Shown piece after piece: positions 1-9,445 of a stretch of DNA of 64,000 nucleotides. Under the pieces are notes generated by a model. It was not told the origin of the DNA, did not search any database, and worked only from the letters and a program-made list of their open reading frames with translations. Source of the DNA: RGIG3135 sp964477115 (GTDB taxonomy: Bacteria > Actinomycetota > Coriobacteriia > Coriobacteriales > Eggerthellaceae). Every line of letters starts with the position of its first letter. Within the stretch, counting starts at the first letter, position 1. The translations under genes were made by a program, and so were the position numbers. The stretch lies in contig CAYZCY010000002.1 in assembly GCA_964477115.1 (NCBI GenBank), forward strand, positions 1-64,000, read 5' to 3'.

Positions 1-314
1 GCCGCAAGCATTACAAGAACAAAGTGCGCGAAAAGCGCTACGGGGCTGCCGAAATCTATGATTCCCAAAAGACAGACCCCTAAAACCACCACCGTAATTG
101 CAGCAACGATGCCGCCCGTGATGGCAAGCTTTCGAACGAATCCGCTCTCTTCGATGCTATCGAGCCTCTTCGTGCGAACGAGCCTTCCATGGGGCGAACG
201 GAAGCTCCCGCGCGTGTGCTCCCTCCCAAGACCTGACAGCTCGCCGTTCTTAACGAACAGCAAGCCGGCAAACGAGGCTATCAAGATGAGTGCGGCAGCT
301 ATTGTGTAAACCAC
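1..314 (-). CDS. Small integral membrane protein, 5' part only (cut by window edge)
   Basis: An open frame runs leftward from a GTG at 312-314 to base 1 with no stop (about 104 residues visible). A GGAAG ribosome-binding sequence sits about 5 nt upstream of the GTG. The product starts MVYTIAAALILIASFAGLLF, an N-terminal membrane helix, followed by a basic hydrophilic segment of about 40 residues and a second helix (ITGGIVAAITVVVLGVCLLG). I do not recognise the family. It is transcribed divergently from dgt, with the 115-bp gap holding both promoters. The C-terminus lies outside the window, so total length and function are unknown. Confidence 0.55.
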   Translation of the reverse strand, partial: MVYTIAAALILIASFAGLLFVKNGELSGLGREHTRGSFRSPHGRLVRTKRLDSIEESGFVRKLAITGGIVAAITVVVLGVCLLGIIDFGSPVALFAHFVLVMLA

Positions 315-429
315 GGATCTTCCTTTCGCATATATCTCAAGAATAATACCACGCGTTATCGATCAAGCCTAAAGCGTGCTTTCAATTACAATGAGCTTGT
401 TCGAATTGCGCGAGCGAGAGGACCGTCTC

Positions 430-1662
430 ATGTACAGGTCGCACACGGCAAGCATTCCCTACCTTGAGCTAGACCCCGCCGTTGAGGCGGCTATTGTTCA
501 TGCGCGGGAAGCGGGTAAGCTGAACCCCTATCGGTTTCTCGATGAAAACGTATGTCGCCGCGAAGACAAGCCCCACGACTATGCGACTCTGACACGCAGC
601 GCCTTTGCACGCGATATCGAAAAGATCATCAACACGCCAGCCTATAACCGCTACATCGACAAAACGCAGGTTTTTTCCTTCGTAAAAAACGACGACATCA
701 GCCGACGCGGCCTCCACGTGCAGCTCGTGAGCCGCATCGCTCGAGGCATTGGATCGCTTCTGGGGCTCAACTGCGAGCTGATCGAAGCCATTGCCCTCGG
801 ACACGACCTGGGCCACAGCCCCTTCGGTCATGCCGGAGAGCGATTCTTGAGCAGCTGCTACCACGAGCAGACGGGCAAGTACTTCAACCACAACGTACAC
901 TCGGTGCGCGTGCTTGACGTTCTCTATCCCAGAAACATATCGCTACAGACGCTTGATGGCGTACTGTGCCATAACGGGGAGTTTGAGCAGCAGGTACTGC
1001 GCCTTGGCGACATCACGAGCTTCGAGAAACTCGATGAGAAGGTGAGCGCATGTGTCGAAGACGAGCAGCACATCGCCAATCTTCGGCCCTCAACGCTTGA
1101 GGGCTGCGTCGTTAGGGTAAGCGACATGATCGCCTACATAGGCAAAGACAGGCAAGATGCGCTTGCCATGGGCGTTATAGACTCACTGGACTGCTTTAAG
1201 AGCAGCATCATCGGCGTCGACAACGCACGTATAATCAACAACCTCACGGTAGACATCGTAAACAACAGCTTCGGCACGGACAGGATCGCCATGAGCGAAG
1301 AGGTGTTTGCCGACCTCAAACGCGCAAAGAGGCAAAACTACGAGATCATCTACCTCAAGGAAGGCATGATTGACGACACTTCCAACATTGTTGAGGAGAT
1401 GTTCTTCGAGTTATATCATCGACTGCTCGAAGAAGCGAAGGCCGGAAACCTCGACTCTCCCCTGTACCGCCATCACGTCAAACAGCTCGAGCGTGCATCA
1501 CGCAGTTTTGACGTTGACACGTACCTGAACCAAGACCCCAATATCGTCGTCGTCGATTTCATCGCCTCCATGACCGACAGCTATTTCATGTCAGTCTACG
1601 AACACCTCTTCCCCAACAAGACGCGCAGCATCGCAATGAGGGGCTACGTCGCAAGCCTCTGA
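430..1662 (+). CDS. dgt: Deoxyguanosinetriphosphate triphosphohydrolase-like HD protein
   Basis: HD-superfamily dNTP triphosphohydrolase of about 410 residues; the family cleaves dNTPs to deoxynucleosides and triphosphate and so trims the dNTP pool. The metal-binding signature is visible: a histidine in the GLHVQLVSRIARGIGSLLG region, the paired His-Asp in EAIALGHDLGHSPFGHAGE, and a distal aspartate in VRVSDMIAYIGKDRQDA. The frame is open back to a GTG at 376 and an ATG at 391, but only the ATG at 430 has a good Shine-Dalgarno (GAGAGGA, about 8 nt away), so I start there. It converges on rnhA, 18 bp away. The family call is firm; substrate preference is not readable from sequence. Confidence 0.85.
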   Translation: MYRSHTASIPYLELDPAVEAAIVHAREAGKLNPYRFLDENVCRREDKPHDYATLTRSAFARDIEKIINTPAYNRYIDKTQVFSFVKNDDISRRGLHVQLVSRIARGIGSLLGLNCELIEAIALGHDLGHSPFGHAGERFLSSCYHEQTGKYFNHNVHSVRVLDVLYPRNISLQTLDGVLCHNGEFEQQVLRLGDITSFEKLDEKVSACVEDEQHIANLRPSTLEGCVVRVSDMIAYIGKDRQDALAMGVIDSLDCFKSSIIGVDNARIINNLTVDIVNNSFGTDRIAMSEEVFADLKRAKRQNYEIIYLKEGMIDDTSNIVEEMFFELYHRLLEEAKAGNLDSPLYRHHVKQLERASRSFDVDTYLNQDPNIVVVDFIASMTDSYFMSVYEHLFPNKTRSIAMRGYVASL

Positions 1663-1680
1663 AAAGCATGCCTCGCCACA

Positions 1681-2175
1681 TTAGAGCAAACGCTCCCGAT
1701 TGCGCATAAACTCCTCGTCAACAAGAAGCTCAGCACCATCAGCTGCGGAGGTGGCCAGCTCATCGCAACGCTCGTTTTCCGCAAGGCCGGCATGACCCTT
1801 AACCCACACGAAACGCACCTGATGGCCCTCCATGGCCCCAAGCAGCCTTTGCCAAAGGTCGATGTTCTTTACGGGTTCCTTCTTTGCGTTCTTCCAGCCG
1901 CGCGCTTTCCATGAGTCAACCCAATGTTGGTTGAAGGCATTCACGACATATTGAGAATCGGTGTACACGACAACTTCGCAAGGGCGCTTCAGCGCCTCAA
2001 AGCCCGTGATAATGCCCAAGAGCTCCATACGGTTATTCGTGGTGCACGAATAACCCTGCGAAAACTCCTTCTCGTGCACACGTCCATCCGAAAGCACGCA
2101 TCGAAGGATTGCGCCAAAACCACCCGGGCCGGGGTTTCCCCTCGACGCGCCATCTGCATACAAGCTTACTTCCAC
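1681..2175 (-). CDS. rnhA: Ribonuclease HI
   Basis: 164-residue RNase HI that degrades the RNA strand of RNA:DNA hybrids (R-loops, lagging-strand primers) in the cytoplasm. The four acidic catalytic residues are all in context: Asp in [14 protein letters not shown], Glu in [11 protein letters not shown], Asp in [13 protein letters not shown] and the distal Asp in [15 protein letters not shown]. The length is slightly above the typical 150-160 residues. It starts at a GTG (2173-2175) behind a strong TAAGGAG site. It lies 23 bp downstream of the LuxR-type regulator on the same strand and may be cotranscribed with it. Confidence 0.95.
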   Translation of the reverse strand: MEVSLYADGASRGNPGPGGFGAILRCVLSDGRVHEKEFSQGYSCTTNNRMELLGIITGFEALKRPCEVVVYTDSQYVVNAFNQHWVDSWKARGWKNAKKEPVKNIDLWQRLLGAMEGHQVRFVWVKGHAGLAENERCDELATSAADGAELLVDEEFMRNRERLL

Positions 2176-2198
2176 GTGATCTCCTTAAAGGTATTGCC

Positions 2199-3665
2199 TT
2201 AACGCGGCCCATACTGAAGGCGTTCCGCCAAATCGAGGAGTTCCTGCCTGCTATGAACGCCGCATTTGAGGTAGATCTTGCGAATATGGGTGTCCACCGT
2301 GCTTTTCGATATGAACAACTCTCCCGCAATGCGCTCGCTCGATCTACCACGAAGCACAAAGGGCAAAATCTCCGATTCGCGCTTCGAAAGCCCGGCATCG
2401 GACACGATTGCATCAACCGCAAGCTTGAAACCGTCAACACGCTCAACGGCAACCGAGAGCTCCTTCATATCCCTGTTTGTGAAAAGGAACAAATACGCCA
2501 CGAGGACAACAATGCCGGCAAGCGCGCAAAGCGCAGGGCCGACACCTTCAAAGGGAACGAGGTCGTAAACAAGATTGGCAACCGCCAAACCGAAAAACTC
2601 GCCGGCAAACAATGCCATAAAGCCTCGGGCAAAAGCAAGCGGTGCATCATGCGAGAGAACATAGGCCATCAGAAGGAAGAGGGTGATGAGCACGGCGGTG
2701 AGCCCCAAATAGCCAACCAAAACAATAGATTCGCCACTCACCCCTAAGTGCTGGTCCAGGAAAGGCGTAAGCAAATAACCGCTCACCATGAGAAGAACAG
2801 CCAGGCGATACGAGCTGTCAAGCGGGCTTTCCTCCCTCGTCTTCACAGAGGAGCACTGGACATTCCCCGTTCTGCCTTGGTGCTTGCGGGTTTCACAAGG
2901 CTCATACAACTGAAGCGCTGCCAAGCAAAACAATACGAACAGGAAGAAAGTTACGGTAACGGTGCTTTCCACAGAAGCGAAACGGTGCGCATCAACCTCT
3001 ATAAGACCAACAGCAAAGCCAAACATCGCCGTACCGGCCAAGATTTTGAAGGACAGGGCAACCACGCCATCATCAAGAGGACGATCGCTTGTTATGCGAA
3101 CATCACCCGAGCCAGCTTGATTCACGGTTCGCCTCAGCAAAATAGCGCTTCCTAGCGGCGCAAAGTACAAAACGGAATAAATCCCCTCCACTGGGACAAG
3201 GGAAAGGACAAAGCAAATAGCGGCTCCAAGACCCATACCCGCAAGCACGTCTGGAGCGCATCCCTTTACGCCGATACCGCACAGCGCGCTTGCCCAAGCG
3301 CACAGCATAAGCGCGGAGGGAATTCCAACGCAAATGCTTTCGTAGGCCAGACTCAACAGGTCCTGCGTACCAGCAAACGCGGGCACCCCTGCGCCGAGTA
3401 CGAGGATAATGGCATAACCGAGAACGAATCGCGGAGAAAGGCATATATCGCGAAGCTTTGGGGACAAAGAGCCTACCGCGTAGAAAGCAAGGCACATGAA
3501 CAAAAGAACACCCATCTGCTCCGCACGCTCTACGCTCATTCCCATAAGGTTCAGATCCTGCTTTGGCTCAAGGTAGAACAAAGCGTAAAGAAAACCCTGG
3601 TTGCAAGCAAAGCCCAAAATAGTGCTCCAGGAGCGTCTGTGCTGCTCACGCTTCTGCTCAGTCAC
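2199..3665 (-). CDS. Membrane-embedded LuxR-type transcriptional regulator
   Basis: 488 residues: about 400 residues of hydrophobic segments (roughly 12 membrane helices by eye) followed by a C-terminal LuxR/GerE helix-turn-helix at about 425-485 (LSKRESEILPFVLRGRSSER, then SKSTVDTHIRKIYLKCGVHS). This architecture, a polytopic transporter-like sensor fused directly to a LuxR DNA-binding domain, is expanded in Coriobacteriia/Eggerthellaceae; ligands are mostly unknown. A GTG start (3663-3665) follows a near-consensus AAAGGAGGT. A hydrophilic loop in the middle of the membrane part (VRITSDRPLDDG, CETRKHQGRTGN) is likely cytoplasmic. The target genes cannot be inferred here. Confidence 0.85.
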   Translation of the reverse strand: MTEQKREQHRRSWSTILGFACNQGFLYALFYLEPKQDLNLMGMSVERAEQMGVLLFMCLAFYAVGSLSPKLRDICLSPRFVLGYAIILVLGAGVPAFAGTQDLLSLAYESICVGIPSALMLCAWASALCGIGVKGCAPDVLAGMGLGAAICFVLSLVPVEGIYSVLYFAPLGSAILLRRTVNQAGSGDVRITSDRPLDDGVVALSFKILAGTAMFGFAVGLIEVDAHRFASVESTVTVTFFLFVLFCLAALQLYEPCETRKHQGRTGNVQCSSVKTREESPLDSSYRLAVLLMVSGYLLTPFLDQHLGVSGESIVLVGYLGLTAVLITLFLLMAYVLSHDAPLAFARGFMALFAGEFFGLAVANLVYDLVPFEGVGPALCALAGIVVLVAYLFLFTNRDMKELSVAVERVDGFKLAVDAIVSDAGLSKRESEILPFVLRGRSSERIAGELFISKSTVDTHIRKIYLKCGVHSRQELLDLAERLQYGPR

Positions 3666-3720
3666 GCATTACCTCCTTTCGCAAGTTGATTGACGCTTGC
3701 ATGAATTCGCAACCCTCATA

Positions 3721-3760
3721 TTTTACCCAAAATGCCGAGCACCCGCATAAGCGGGTGCTC
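3721..3760 (-). terminator. Rho-independent terminator of tatA
   Basis: A perfect 10-bp stem (GAGCACCCGC / GCGGGTGCTC, 3737-3746 and 3751-3760) closes an ATAA/TTAT loop. On the minus strand it is followed by GGCATTTTGGGTAAAAT, a broken T-rich tail. It sits between tatA and the LuxR gene and separates them. Confidence 0.75.
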
Positions 3761-3810
3761 GTTGGGGATTATGACTTATACCTCAGGCGATAAAAATCTC
3801 TAGCGGGAAA

Positions 3811-4089
3811 TTACTCAGCAGCTTCCTCGGTCGCTTCAGACTTCTTGACGACCTTCTTGACGACCTTCTTCTTCGGAGCCTCTTCAAGAGCCTCGGACGC
3901 CTTCGCAGCCTCCTCAACGACCTCTTCATCTTCTTCAAAGGCCTTGTCGCCACCCATACCCTCGCGAAGACCCTTGATGGACTTACCGATAGCATTGCCG
4001 AGCTTGGGAAGGTTCTTAGGGCCAAAGATCAAAAGGACGACAACAAGGATGACTACGAGCTCGGGCACGCCAAGGCCAAGGATCTTCAT
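3811..4089 (-). CDS. tatA: Sec-independent protein translocase subunit TatA/E
   Basis: 92-residue single-span protein with the TatA layout: a short N-terminal helix ([17 protein letters not shown]), the hinge [16 protein letters not shown], and an amphipathic helix with a polar tail. TatA multimers form the pore of the twin-arginine pathway for folded proteins. The tail is low-complexity, rich in Glu/Ala/Lys, with two copies of KKVV encoded by a 12-nt direct repeat (about 3840-3875). No tatB or tatC is adjacent, so the rest of the system must lie elsewhere. The ATG start follows AGGAAGAGG. It is flanked by terminators on both sides and so is probably monocistronic. Confidence 0.93.
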   Translation of the reverse strand: MKILGLGVPELVVILVVVLLIFGPKNLPKLGNAIGKSIKGLREGMGGDKAFEEDEEVVEEAAKASEALEEAPKKKVVKKVVKKSEATEEAAE

Positions 4090-4233
4090 AAGTAAAACCT
4101 CTTCCTGAAAGGATCATTACAACAAGACAAATTTAAGCAATTACAGCGTTTTTGCCTATCACGCAAAGTAATGATTTTGCAAAACCGCAGGTCAGATGCG
4201 TATTGCATGCATAAGTTCAGTATCAATTACGCT

Positions 4234-4276
4234 CTAAACAAAAACAGCCCGCTTCCCCGATGAAGGAGAAGCGGGC
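4234..4276 (-). terminator. Rho-independent terminator of hppA
   Basis: A 9-bp stem GCCCGCTTC / GAAGCGGGC (4247-4255 and 4268-4276) with a 12-nt loop. On the minus strand it is followed by TGTTTTTGTTTAG, a good T-tract. It lies 25 bp after the hppA stop codon. Confidence 0.88.
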
Positions 4277-4300
4277 CTGAATGCCAGGTTTTAAACCGTA

Positions 4301-6415
4301 TTAGAACAGGTTCTGAACCATGATGAACAGCGGGCTGAAGGTCAGCGAAACGATGGTCATCAGGTTGATGAGGATATTCATAGACGGACCAGAGGTGTCC
4401 TTGAAGGGATCGCCAACGGTATCGCCAACGACAGCAGCCTTATGAGCCTCAGAGCCCTTGCCGCCATGATAACCCTGCTCGATGTACTTCTTGGCGTTGT
4501 CCCAAGCGCCACCAGCGTTGGACATGAAGATTGCAAGAAGCATACCGGTAGAAACGGCACCGGCAAGGAAGCCGCCAAGCATTGCCGGGTTAAAGCAACC
4601 GATGACAACCGGAACGATGATGGCGAGACAACCCGGAAGCATCATTTCCTTGAGAGCGGAGCTGGTGGAGATAGCAACGCACTTGTCGTACTCGGGCTCT
4701 GCCTCGTACTCCATGATGCCCTTGATCTCGCGGAACTGACGACGAACCTCTTCGACCATGGCATGAGCCGCGCGGGAAACAGCACCCATGGTGAGAGCTG
4801 CGAACATAAACGGCATCATGGCGCCGATGAAGATACCAGCGACGATCATCGGGTCGGTAAGAGCAAGCTCGAAGTCAGGCAGAGCATGGTGCATGGTTGC
4901 CTGATAGGAAACAAACAGAGAGATTGCAGAAAGGCCTGCGGAAGAAATAGCGAAGCCCTTTGCAATAGCAGCAGTGGTGTTGCCAACTGCATCAAGGGAG
5001 TCAGTGCGCTCACGAACTTCCTCGGGCAGGCCAGCCATCTCGGCAATGCCGCCAGCGTTGTCAGCAACAGGACCGTAAGCGTCAACGCCGATAGTGATAG
5101 CGGTGTTGGAAAGCATACCGGTAGCAGCAAGGCCAACGCCGAAGAGGCCAACGGCGATTCCACCAGCAGAATCAGCATTCGGGAACGCCATGTTGCCAAA
5201 GGTGTAAGCGCCGATAATAGCCAGAGCTACAAGGCAGATCGGGGCGATGGTGGACAGCATGCCCGTGCCGATGCCCTCGATGATAACGGTTGCTGCGCCA
5301 GTCTCAGCAGACTCGGCGATCTTGTGAACCGGCTTGTTGTGGTCGGAGCAGAAGTACTCGGTGATCTTGCCGATGGCAAGGCCGGCAACGAGGCCGCAGA
5401 GGACCGAACCCATGAGGAACAGCGGCTGAGCCTCGGTGGTGTTCTGGTTCCAAATGAAGAAGATGATGAAGATCACGATGATCTCAAGAGCGGCAGCCAG
5501 ATAAGTGCCAGCGTTGAGGGCCTTGTGAAGGTCCGCACCCTCCTTGGTTCGAACTGCGAACAGACCGATGATGGAGGTGATGATGCCGCAAGCAGCAATG
5601 ATAACAGGCACGCAGATGGCCCAGATAACATCACCATCGGAGAAGTAACCGCCCAGAGAGGCAAAAGTCACTGCGAGGATGGTGGGAGCGAGGATTGCGC
5701 CGGTGTAAGACTCGAAGAGGTCAGCACCCATGCCGGCCACGTCGCCAACATTGTCGCCAACATTGTCAGCGATGGTTGCGGGGTTGCGCGGGTCGTCCTC
5801 GGGAATGCCTGCCTCAACCTTGCCGACGAGGTCAGCGCCCACGTCAGCAGCCTTGGTATAGATGCCGCCGCCAACACGAGCAAAGAGAGCAACGGCGGAT
5901 GCGCCGGTTGCAAAACCCTCGACCATGCCGACATGCTCATGCATGAGCTCATAGGTGTCCACGCCGAAGACGAGGAGGATGAGCCAGAGAGAAAGACCCA
6001 TAAGGGCGAAGGATGCAACGCACAGACCCATGGTGAGGCCGGACTTAAAGCTCACGTTGAGAGCCTTAGCCACAGACTCGGTAGCCGCATAGGCGGTACG
6101 GGTGTTAGCGCGGGTTGCAACATGCATGCCAACGTAACCAGCAGCAGCGGAAAGAACGCCACCGGTGACGAAGGCGAGTGCGGTGATCGGAGAAAGCGCA
6201 ATTGCCATAATGGCTGCAACAACGATCATGAAGATGATAAGCAGCTTGTACTCAGACAAAAGGAACGCCTTTGCGCCCTGCTGAATCTTGAGGGAGATGT
6301 TGTTCATCTTGTCCGGGCCGGGGTCCTGCTTGATAACCCACGAACCGAGGTAGCCTGCTACCGCGATGCCGATGGCAGCGCAAACCGGAGCAAGCCAGGC
6401 GACTGAAGTAGTCAC
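4301..6415 (-). CDS. hppA: Membrane-bound ion-translocating inorganic pyrophosphatase (K+-type)
   Basis: 704-residue polytopic enzyme that couples PPi hydrolysis to outward pumping of H+ or Na+. The substrate loop ([14 protein letters not shown], then [20 protein letters not shown]) and the second acidic motif ([20 protein letters not shown]) are intact. The diagnostic segment reads [12 protein letters not shown]: Ala at the position that is Lys in K+-independent enzymes, so this is the K+-stimulated subfamily, which contains both H+ and Na+ pumps; the ion cannot be decided here. It starts at a GTG (6413-6415) behind AAGGAGGACAGGAC. It lets an anaerobe recover energy from biosynthetic PPi. 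It is monocistronic, with its own promoter and terminator. Confidence 0.95.
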   Translation of the reverse strand: MTTSVAWLAPVCAAIGIAVAGYLGSWVIKQDPGPDKMNNISLKIQQGAKAFLLSEYKLLIIFMIVVAAIMAIALSPITALAFVTGGVLSAAAGYVGMHVATRANTRTAYAATESVAKALNVSFKSGLTMGLCVASFALMGLSLWLILLVFGVDTYELMHEHVGMVEGFATGASAVALFARVGGGIYTKAADVGADLVGKVEAGIPEDDPRNPATIADNVGDNVGDVAGMGADLFESYTGAILAPTILAVTFASLGGYFSDGDVIWAICVPVIIAACGIITSIIGLFAVRTKEGADLHKALNAGTYLAAALEIIVIFIIFFIWNQNTTEAQPLFLMGSVLCGLVAGLAIGKITEYFCSDHNKPVHKIAESAETGAATVIIEGIGTGMLSTIAPICLVALAIIGAYTFGNMAFPNADSAGGIAVGLFGVGLAATGMLSNTAITIGVDAYGPVADNAGGIAEMAGLPEEVRERTDSLDAVGNTTAAIAKGFAISSAGLSAISLFVSYQATMHHALPDFELALTDPMIVAGIFIGAMMPFMFAALTMGAVSRAAHAMVEEVRRQFREIKGIMEYEAEPEYDKCVAISTSSALKEMMLPGCLAIIVPVVIGCFNPAMLGGFLAGAVSTGMLLAIFMSNAGGAWDNAKKYIEQGYHGGKGSEAHKAAVVGDTVGDPFKDTSGPSMNILINLMTIVSLTFSPLFIMVQNLF

Positions 6416-6501
6416 GTCCTGTCCTCCTTGAACTTCCTACTAATACTAATGTTGCTGTCCTCCAGCGCGGCATTCTGACGCGGGAGGGCAGTAACCTCCC
6501 T

Positions 6502-6529
6502 ATTTTAAGTTAGTTGAATTATTTGTGAA
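6502..6529 (-). promoter_or_regulatory. Candidate sigma-70-type promoter of hppA
   Basis: Read on the minus strand: -35 TTCACA (6524-6529), a 16-bp spacer and -10 TAAAAT (6502-6507). Transcription would start near 6495, giving a leader of about 80 nt that contains the small hairpin GGGAGG / CCTCCC (about 6483-6501). Confidence 0.55.
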
Positions 6530-6608
6530 GACCCCAATCACTGCGGAAGCAAAGAATAGGTCCAAAGATTTCAGCAAGCGGCATGCTCAATTTATGGGGG
6601 TATTACTG

Positions 6609-6614
6609 TATACT
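6609..6614 (+). promoter_or_regulatory. Candidate -10 element of the LTA-synthase-like gene
   Basis: TATACT, preceded directly by TG, lies 12 bp before the ATG at 6626. No convincing -35 is seen. If used, transcription would begin about 5 nt before the start codon, giving a nearly leaderless mRNA; consistent with this, no Shine-Dalgarno sequence precedes the ATG. Confidence 0.4.
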
Positions 6615-6625
6615 GACTTGGTTTC

Positions 6626-8527
6626 ATGACCAAGATTCTCAACATATTCGAACGCCTGCGTGCAGCCCTTGACCGACACCCCATCCCTACTCGTGTCGCG
6701 CTTGCCTGCATCGCCGTGCTATTGGGTTACGTTTTCATCGAAGGAACCTGGAACACTCAAGCCTACAGCATGGAGATGCGCTACCTGGCACCCAACCTGC
6801 TGTTCTTAGCGTTCATATACTGCGTGCTGTACTTTTGGGGACAGCAGAGCCGTCTGACCGTAGCGCTCTTTTGGACGATCTGCTTGGTCATGGGCATCGC
6901 CGACTACTTCCTCGTGCAATTCAAAGGCCAACCCGTGGTCCCGGCCGATATCCTCGCAATACAAACTGCTCTCGAAGTGAAAGAGGGATACGACCTTTAC
7001 CTGTCCGCCCCCCTTATCCAAAGCATCTCTTTCTACGTATTGAGCCTTGGCGCACTGTGCTTCATCCCCAAGATTCAACTGAATCGAAAGCTGACAGGGA
7101 TCAACATCGGCCTTGCCCTGGTTCTCACCGCAGGATCTGTCCTCTACATTGACGAAGGTGACATCCAGGAAGACTTCGACTGCGCGGTAGGCCAATGGAA
7201 CACGCTGTGGTACTTCGAGAACCAGGGCACAACCCTATGCTTCCTGAAAAGGGTGCAGGACTTCTTCCCCGACCCTCCCGACGATTATTCAAGCAGCGCA
7301 GCTGAGGCTATTCTTTCCGCAAGCGCAAGCTCCTCAAGCAGCGACGACTCAACCATCGATTCAGAAGATCTACCCAACATCATCGTGGTCATGAACGAAA
7401 GCTTCGCCGATGTATCGACGCTTCCCCTCGTCGATAGCAATGTCGAACTGCTAAGCCAGTACTACTACTACGCAGAGCAATCCGTGCAGAGCGGTATTGC
7501 CTACGCCTCCGTATTTGGCTCGGGAACCTGCAACAGCGAATTCGAAGTTATTACCGGATCCGCCATGACCAACCTCGGAGACAACGTCTACCCCTACGTC
7601 ATGTATGACCTGAGCAGCAACGAAAACCTAGTCACCTACCTTGAGGGCTTGGGCTATGAATCGCTTGCCATGCATCCTGCGGAGGCCAAAAACTGGCGCC
7701 GCGATCGCGTTTACGAGGCACTGGGCTTCGATGCCTTCCTCGACATCACTGACTTCGAGGACTCGGAGAAACTTCGTTGGTACACCACCGACATCGAAAC
7801 CTACACGCGCTCCATTGAGGCTATCGTGAACGCCGAAGCTCCTCAGTTCATCTTAGATATCACCATGCAAAACCATGGCGGCTATACTTCCGGTCTTCTT
7901 CAGGATATATCCTGCATCGATATCACCGCTAACGGCAGCTCTTACCTGGCTCTCAGCGAATACACCACGTGTGCCGAACGATCGGACTGTGACCTGGGTC
8001 TTTTCCTCAGCCAGCTTGATGAGCTCGATGAGAAGGTAATCGTGCTGTTCTTCGGAGATCACCAGCCGAGCCTTACCGATGTACCAGCCGAAGAAGTCTA
8101 CGGCAAGGCAACAGAGGATATGAACCTTGAGGAGCTCCAGCAAATGTACGGAGTTCCCTATCTCATCTGGGCAAATTACGAAACTGCAGCCGGCATAGGC
8201 ACCAAGCTCGACACGAGCCTCAATTACTTGGGCGCAAACCTGATCAACGCTGCAGGGCTTCCCCTTTCGCCCTACCTCAGCTTCCTTGAAAGCTCACAGG
8301 CGGTTGTTCCGGCCCTCAACCAAAACGGCTACATGAGCGCAGACGGAATCTGGCACGCCTACCCCACGGGAAATGCGGATGACACCTTATCAAGCGATCA
8401 AAACGCTGAGGATACCGGGGATGCCTTGCTCATCACCGACGCTTTGCAAGTGGTGAGCAATTACGCCATCGTACAGTACGCCAACCTCTTTGATGCCCAG
8501 AGCGTAGCGGACCTGCTTAGCCTATAG
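6626..8527 (+). CDS. LTA synthase family membrane sulfatase/phosphoglycerol transferase
   Basis: 633 residues: N-terminal membrane domain with about five helices (residues 20-185), a Ser/Asp-rich linker (about 225-250), then an extracellular sulfatase-fold domain. The LtaS active-site set is present: Glu in NIIVVMNESFADVS, the nucleophile Thr in FGSGTCNSEFEVITG, and Asp-His in VLFFGDHQPSL. Relatives move glycerophosphate or phosphoethanolamine onto surface glycans or lipids, so a cell-envelope polymer role is likely; the exact donor and acceptor are unknown, and a true lipoteichoic acid role is not established. The 3' end overlaps the convergent ribF by 6 nt. Confidence 0.85.
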   Translation: MTKILNIFERLRAALDRHPIPTRVALACIAVLLGYVFIEGTWNTQAYSMEMRYLAPNLLFLAFIYCVLYFWGQQSRLTVALFWTICLVMGIADYFLVQFKGQPVVPADILAIQTALEVKEGYDLYLSAPLIQSISFYVLSLGALCFIPKIQLNRKLTGINIGLALVLTAGSVLYIDEGDIQEDFDCAVGQWNTLWYFENQGTTLCFLKRVQDFFPDPPDDYSSSAAEAILSASASSSSSDDSTIDSEDLPNIIVVMNESFADVSTLPLVDSNVELLSQYYYYAEQSVQSGIAYASVFGSGTCNSEFEVITGSAMTNLGDNVYPYVMYDLSSNENLVTYLEGLGYESLAMHPAEAKNWRRDRVYEALGFDAFLDITDFEDSEKLRWYTTDIETYTRSIEAIVNAEAPQFILDITMQNHGGYTSGLLQDISCIDITANGSSYLALSEYTTCAERSDCDLGLFLSQLDELDEKVIVLFFGDHQPSLTDVPAEEVYGKATEDMNLEELQQMYGVPYLIWANYETAAGIGTKLDTSLNYLGANLINAAGLPLSPYLSFLESSQAVVPALNQNGYMSADGIWHAYPTGNADDTLSSDQNAEDTGDALLITDALQVVSNYAIVQYANLFDAQSVADLLSL

Positions 8528-9445
8528 ATTGTTTCGCACCCAATCGATATTAGCCATAACGGTACTGATCAGTTCGTCAAGCGTTGGAAAACTCATCATG
8601 GGGCGAAGCCACTCGATAAACTCCACGCAAATGCTCTTGCCGTAAATATCACCCTCAAAATCCAGAATGTGTACCTCAACGTTGGCTTTCGCACTATCTG
8701 CGAAGGTGGGCGCTACGCCGTTGGAAACAGCTGCCTTGAAACGTTTGCCGTCAACGTAAGCATAGGCAGCATACACGCCGTCGCCTAAGACCTTGAGCAT
8801 GTCTGGAACATGAAGGTTAGCGGTCTTGAAGCCGAAGTCTCCGCCTTCTCCCCTTCCCTGCTGAACTTCGCCCCAAACGCAGTAGTTGGCATCGAGCAAG
8901 GAGTTGGCCTCCATGATGCTGCCTTGCGCCAAAAGAAGCCTTATGCGAGAGGACGTGACAGGCTTGCCGTCGAGCTCCAGAAGGTCATGGCCATGCACAC
9001 GCATCCCGCGAGCGCTTCCCCACTCCTCAAGCTCCGCAAGGCCGCCGGAGGCTCGTGCCCCGAAGCGCAGGTCAAAGCCAACGTGCATGCTGAAGGGAAT
9101 CCCGCCCGCAAAACTCGACTCGAGGAAATCCGCAGGCTGCTGCGCGGCAAATTCAGGTGTGAAGGGAAGCACGACAACAGCATCAAGTCCCAGCTCGGCC
9201 AAGCGCTTGATACGCTGTTCGTTGCTCATGAGCTTCTTCAAGCGGTCTGCGCGGAACAGCTCGTCAGGATCGATGTCGAAGGTAAGCGCAATCGCCGCAC
9301 GATCGGCCTTGCGCGCCTCACGGCAGGCCTGATCGACGATATAGCAATGACCCTTATGCACGCCATCGAAGACGCCGAAGGCGCAGCATGCCCCCGCTAG
9401 GAGACCCCTGTCATGAGCTTCTTGAAGACTACAGATTACCGCCAC
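8522..9445 (-). CDS. ribF: Bifunctional riboflavin kinase / FMN adenylyltransferase
   Basis: 307 residues that make FMN and then FAD from riboflavin. The N-terminal adenylyltransferase domain shows GVFDGVHKGH (HxGH-type) and the VTSSRIR motif; the C-terminal kinase domain (about 185-307) shows DGVYAAYAYVDG and the ANV.EVHILDFEGDIYG stretch. The conserved PTAN nucleotide motif reads GFKTANL, with Lys for Pro. The GTG start (9443-9445) lies inside the last codons of truB (17-nt overlap), so translation is probably coupled. It is the last gene of the rimP-nusA-infB operon and converges on the LTA-synthase-like gene. Confidence 0.93.
   Translation of the reverse strand: MAVICSLQEAHDRGLLAGACCAFGVFDGVHKGHCYIVDQACREARKADRAAIALTFDIDPDELFRADRLKKLMSNEQRIKRLAELGLDAVVVLPFTPEFAAQQPADFLESSFAGGIPFSMHVGFDLRFGARASGGLAELEEWGSARGMRVHGHDLLELDGKPVTSSRIRLLLAQGSIMEANSLLDANYCVWGEVQQGRGEGGDFGFKTANLHVPDMLKVLGDGVYAAYAYVDGKRFKAAVSNGVAPTFADSAKANVEVHILDFEGDIYGKSICVEFIEWLRPMMSFPTLDELISTVMANIDWVRNNL

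Noticed and set aside
3838..3880. Short tandem repeat as a CRISPR or regulatory repeat
   Set aside because: It encodes the Lys/Val-rich tail of TatA and stays in frame.
4442..6406. 654-codon plus-strand open frame opposite hppA
   Set aside because: Antisense shadow of the pyrophosphatase gene; low-complexity translation, no ribosome-binding site, no family match.
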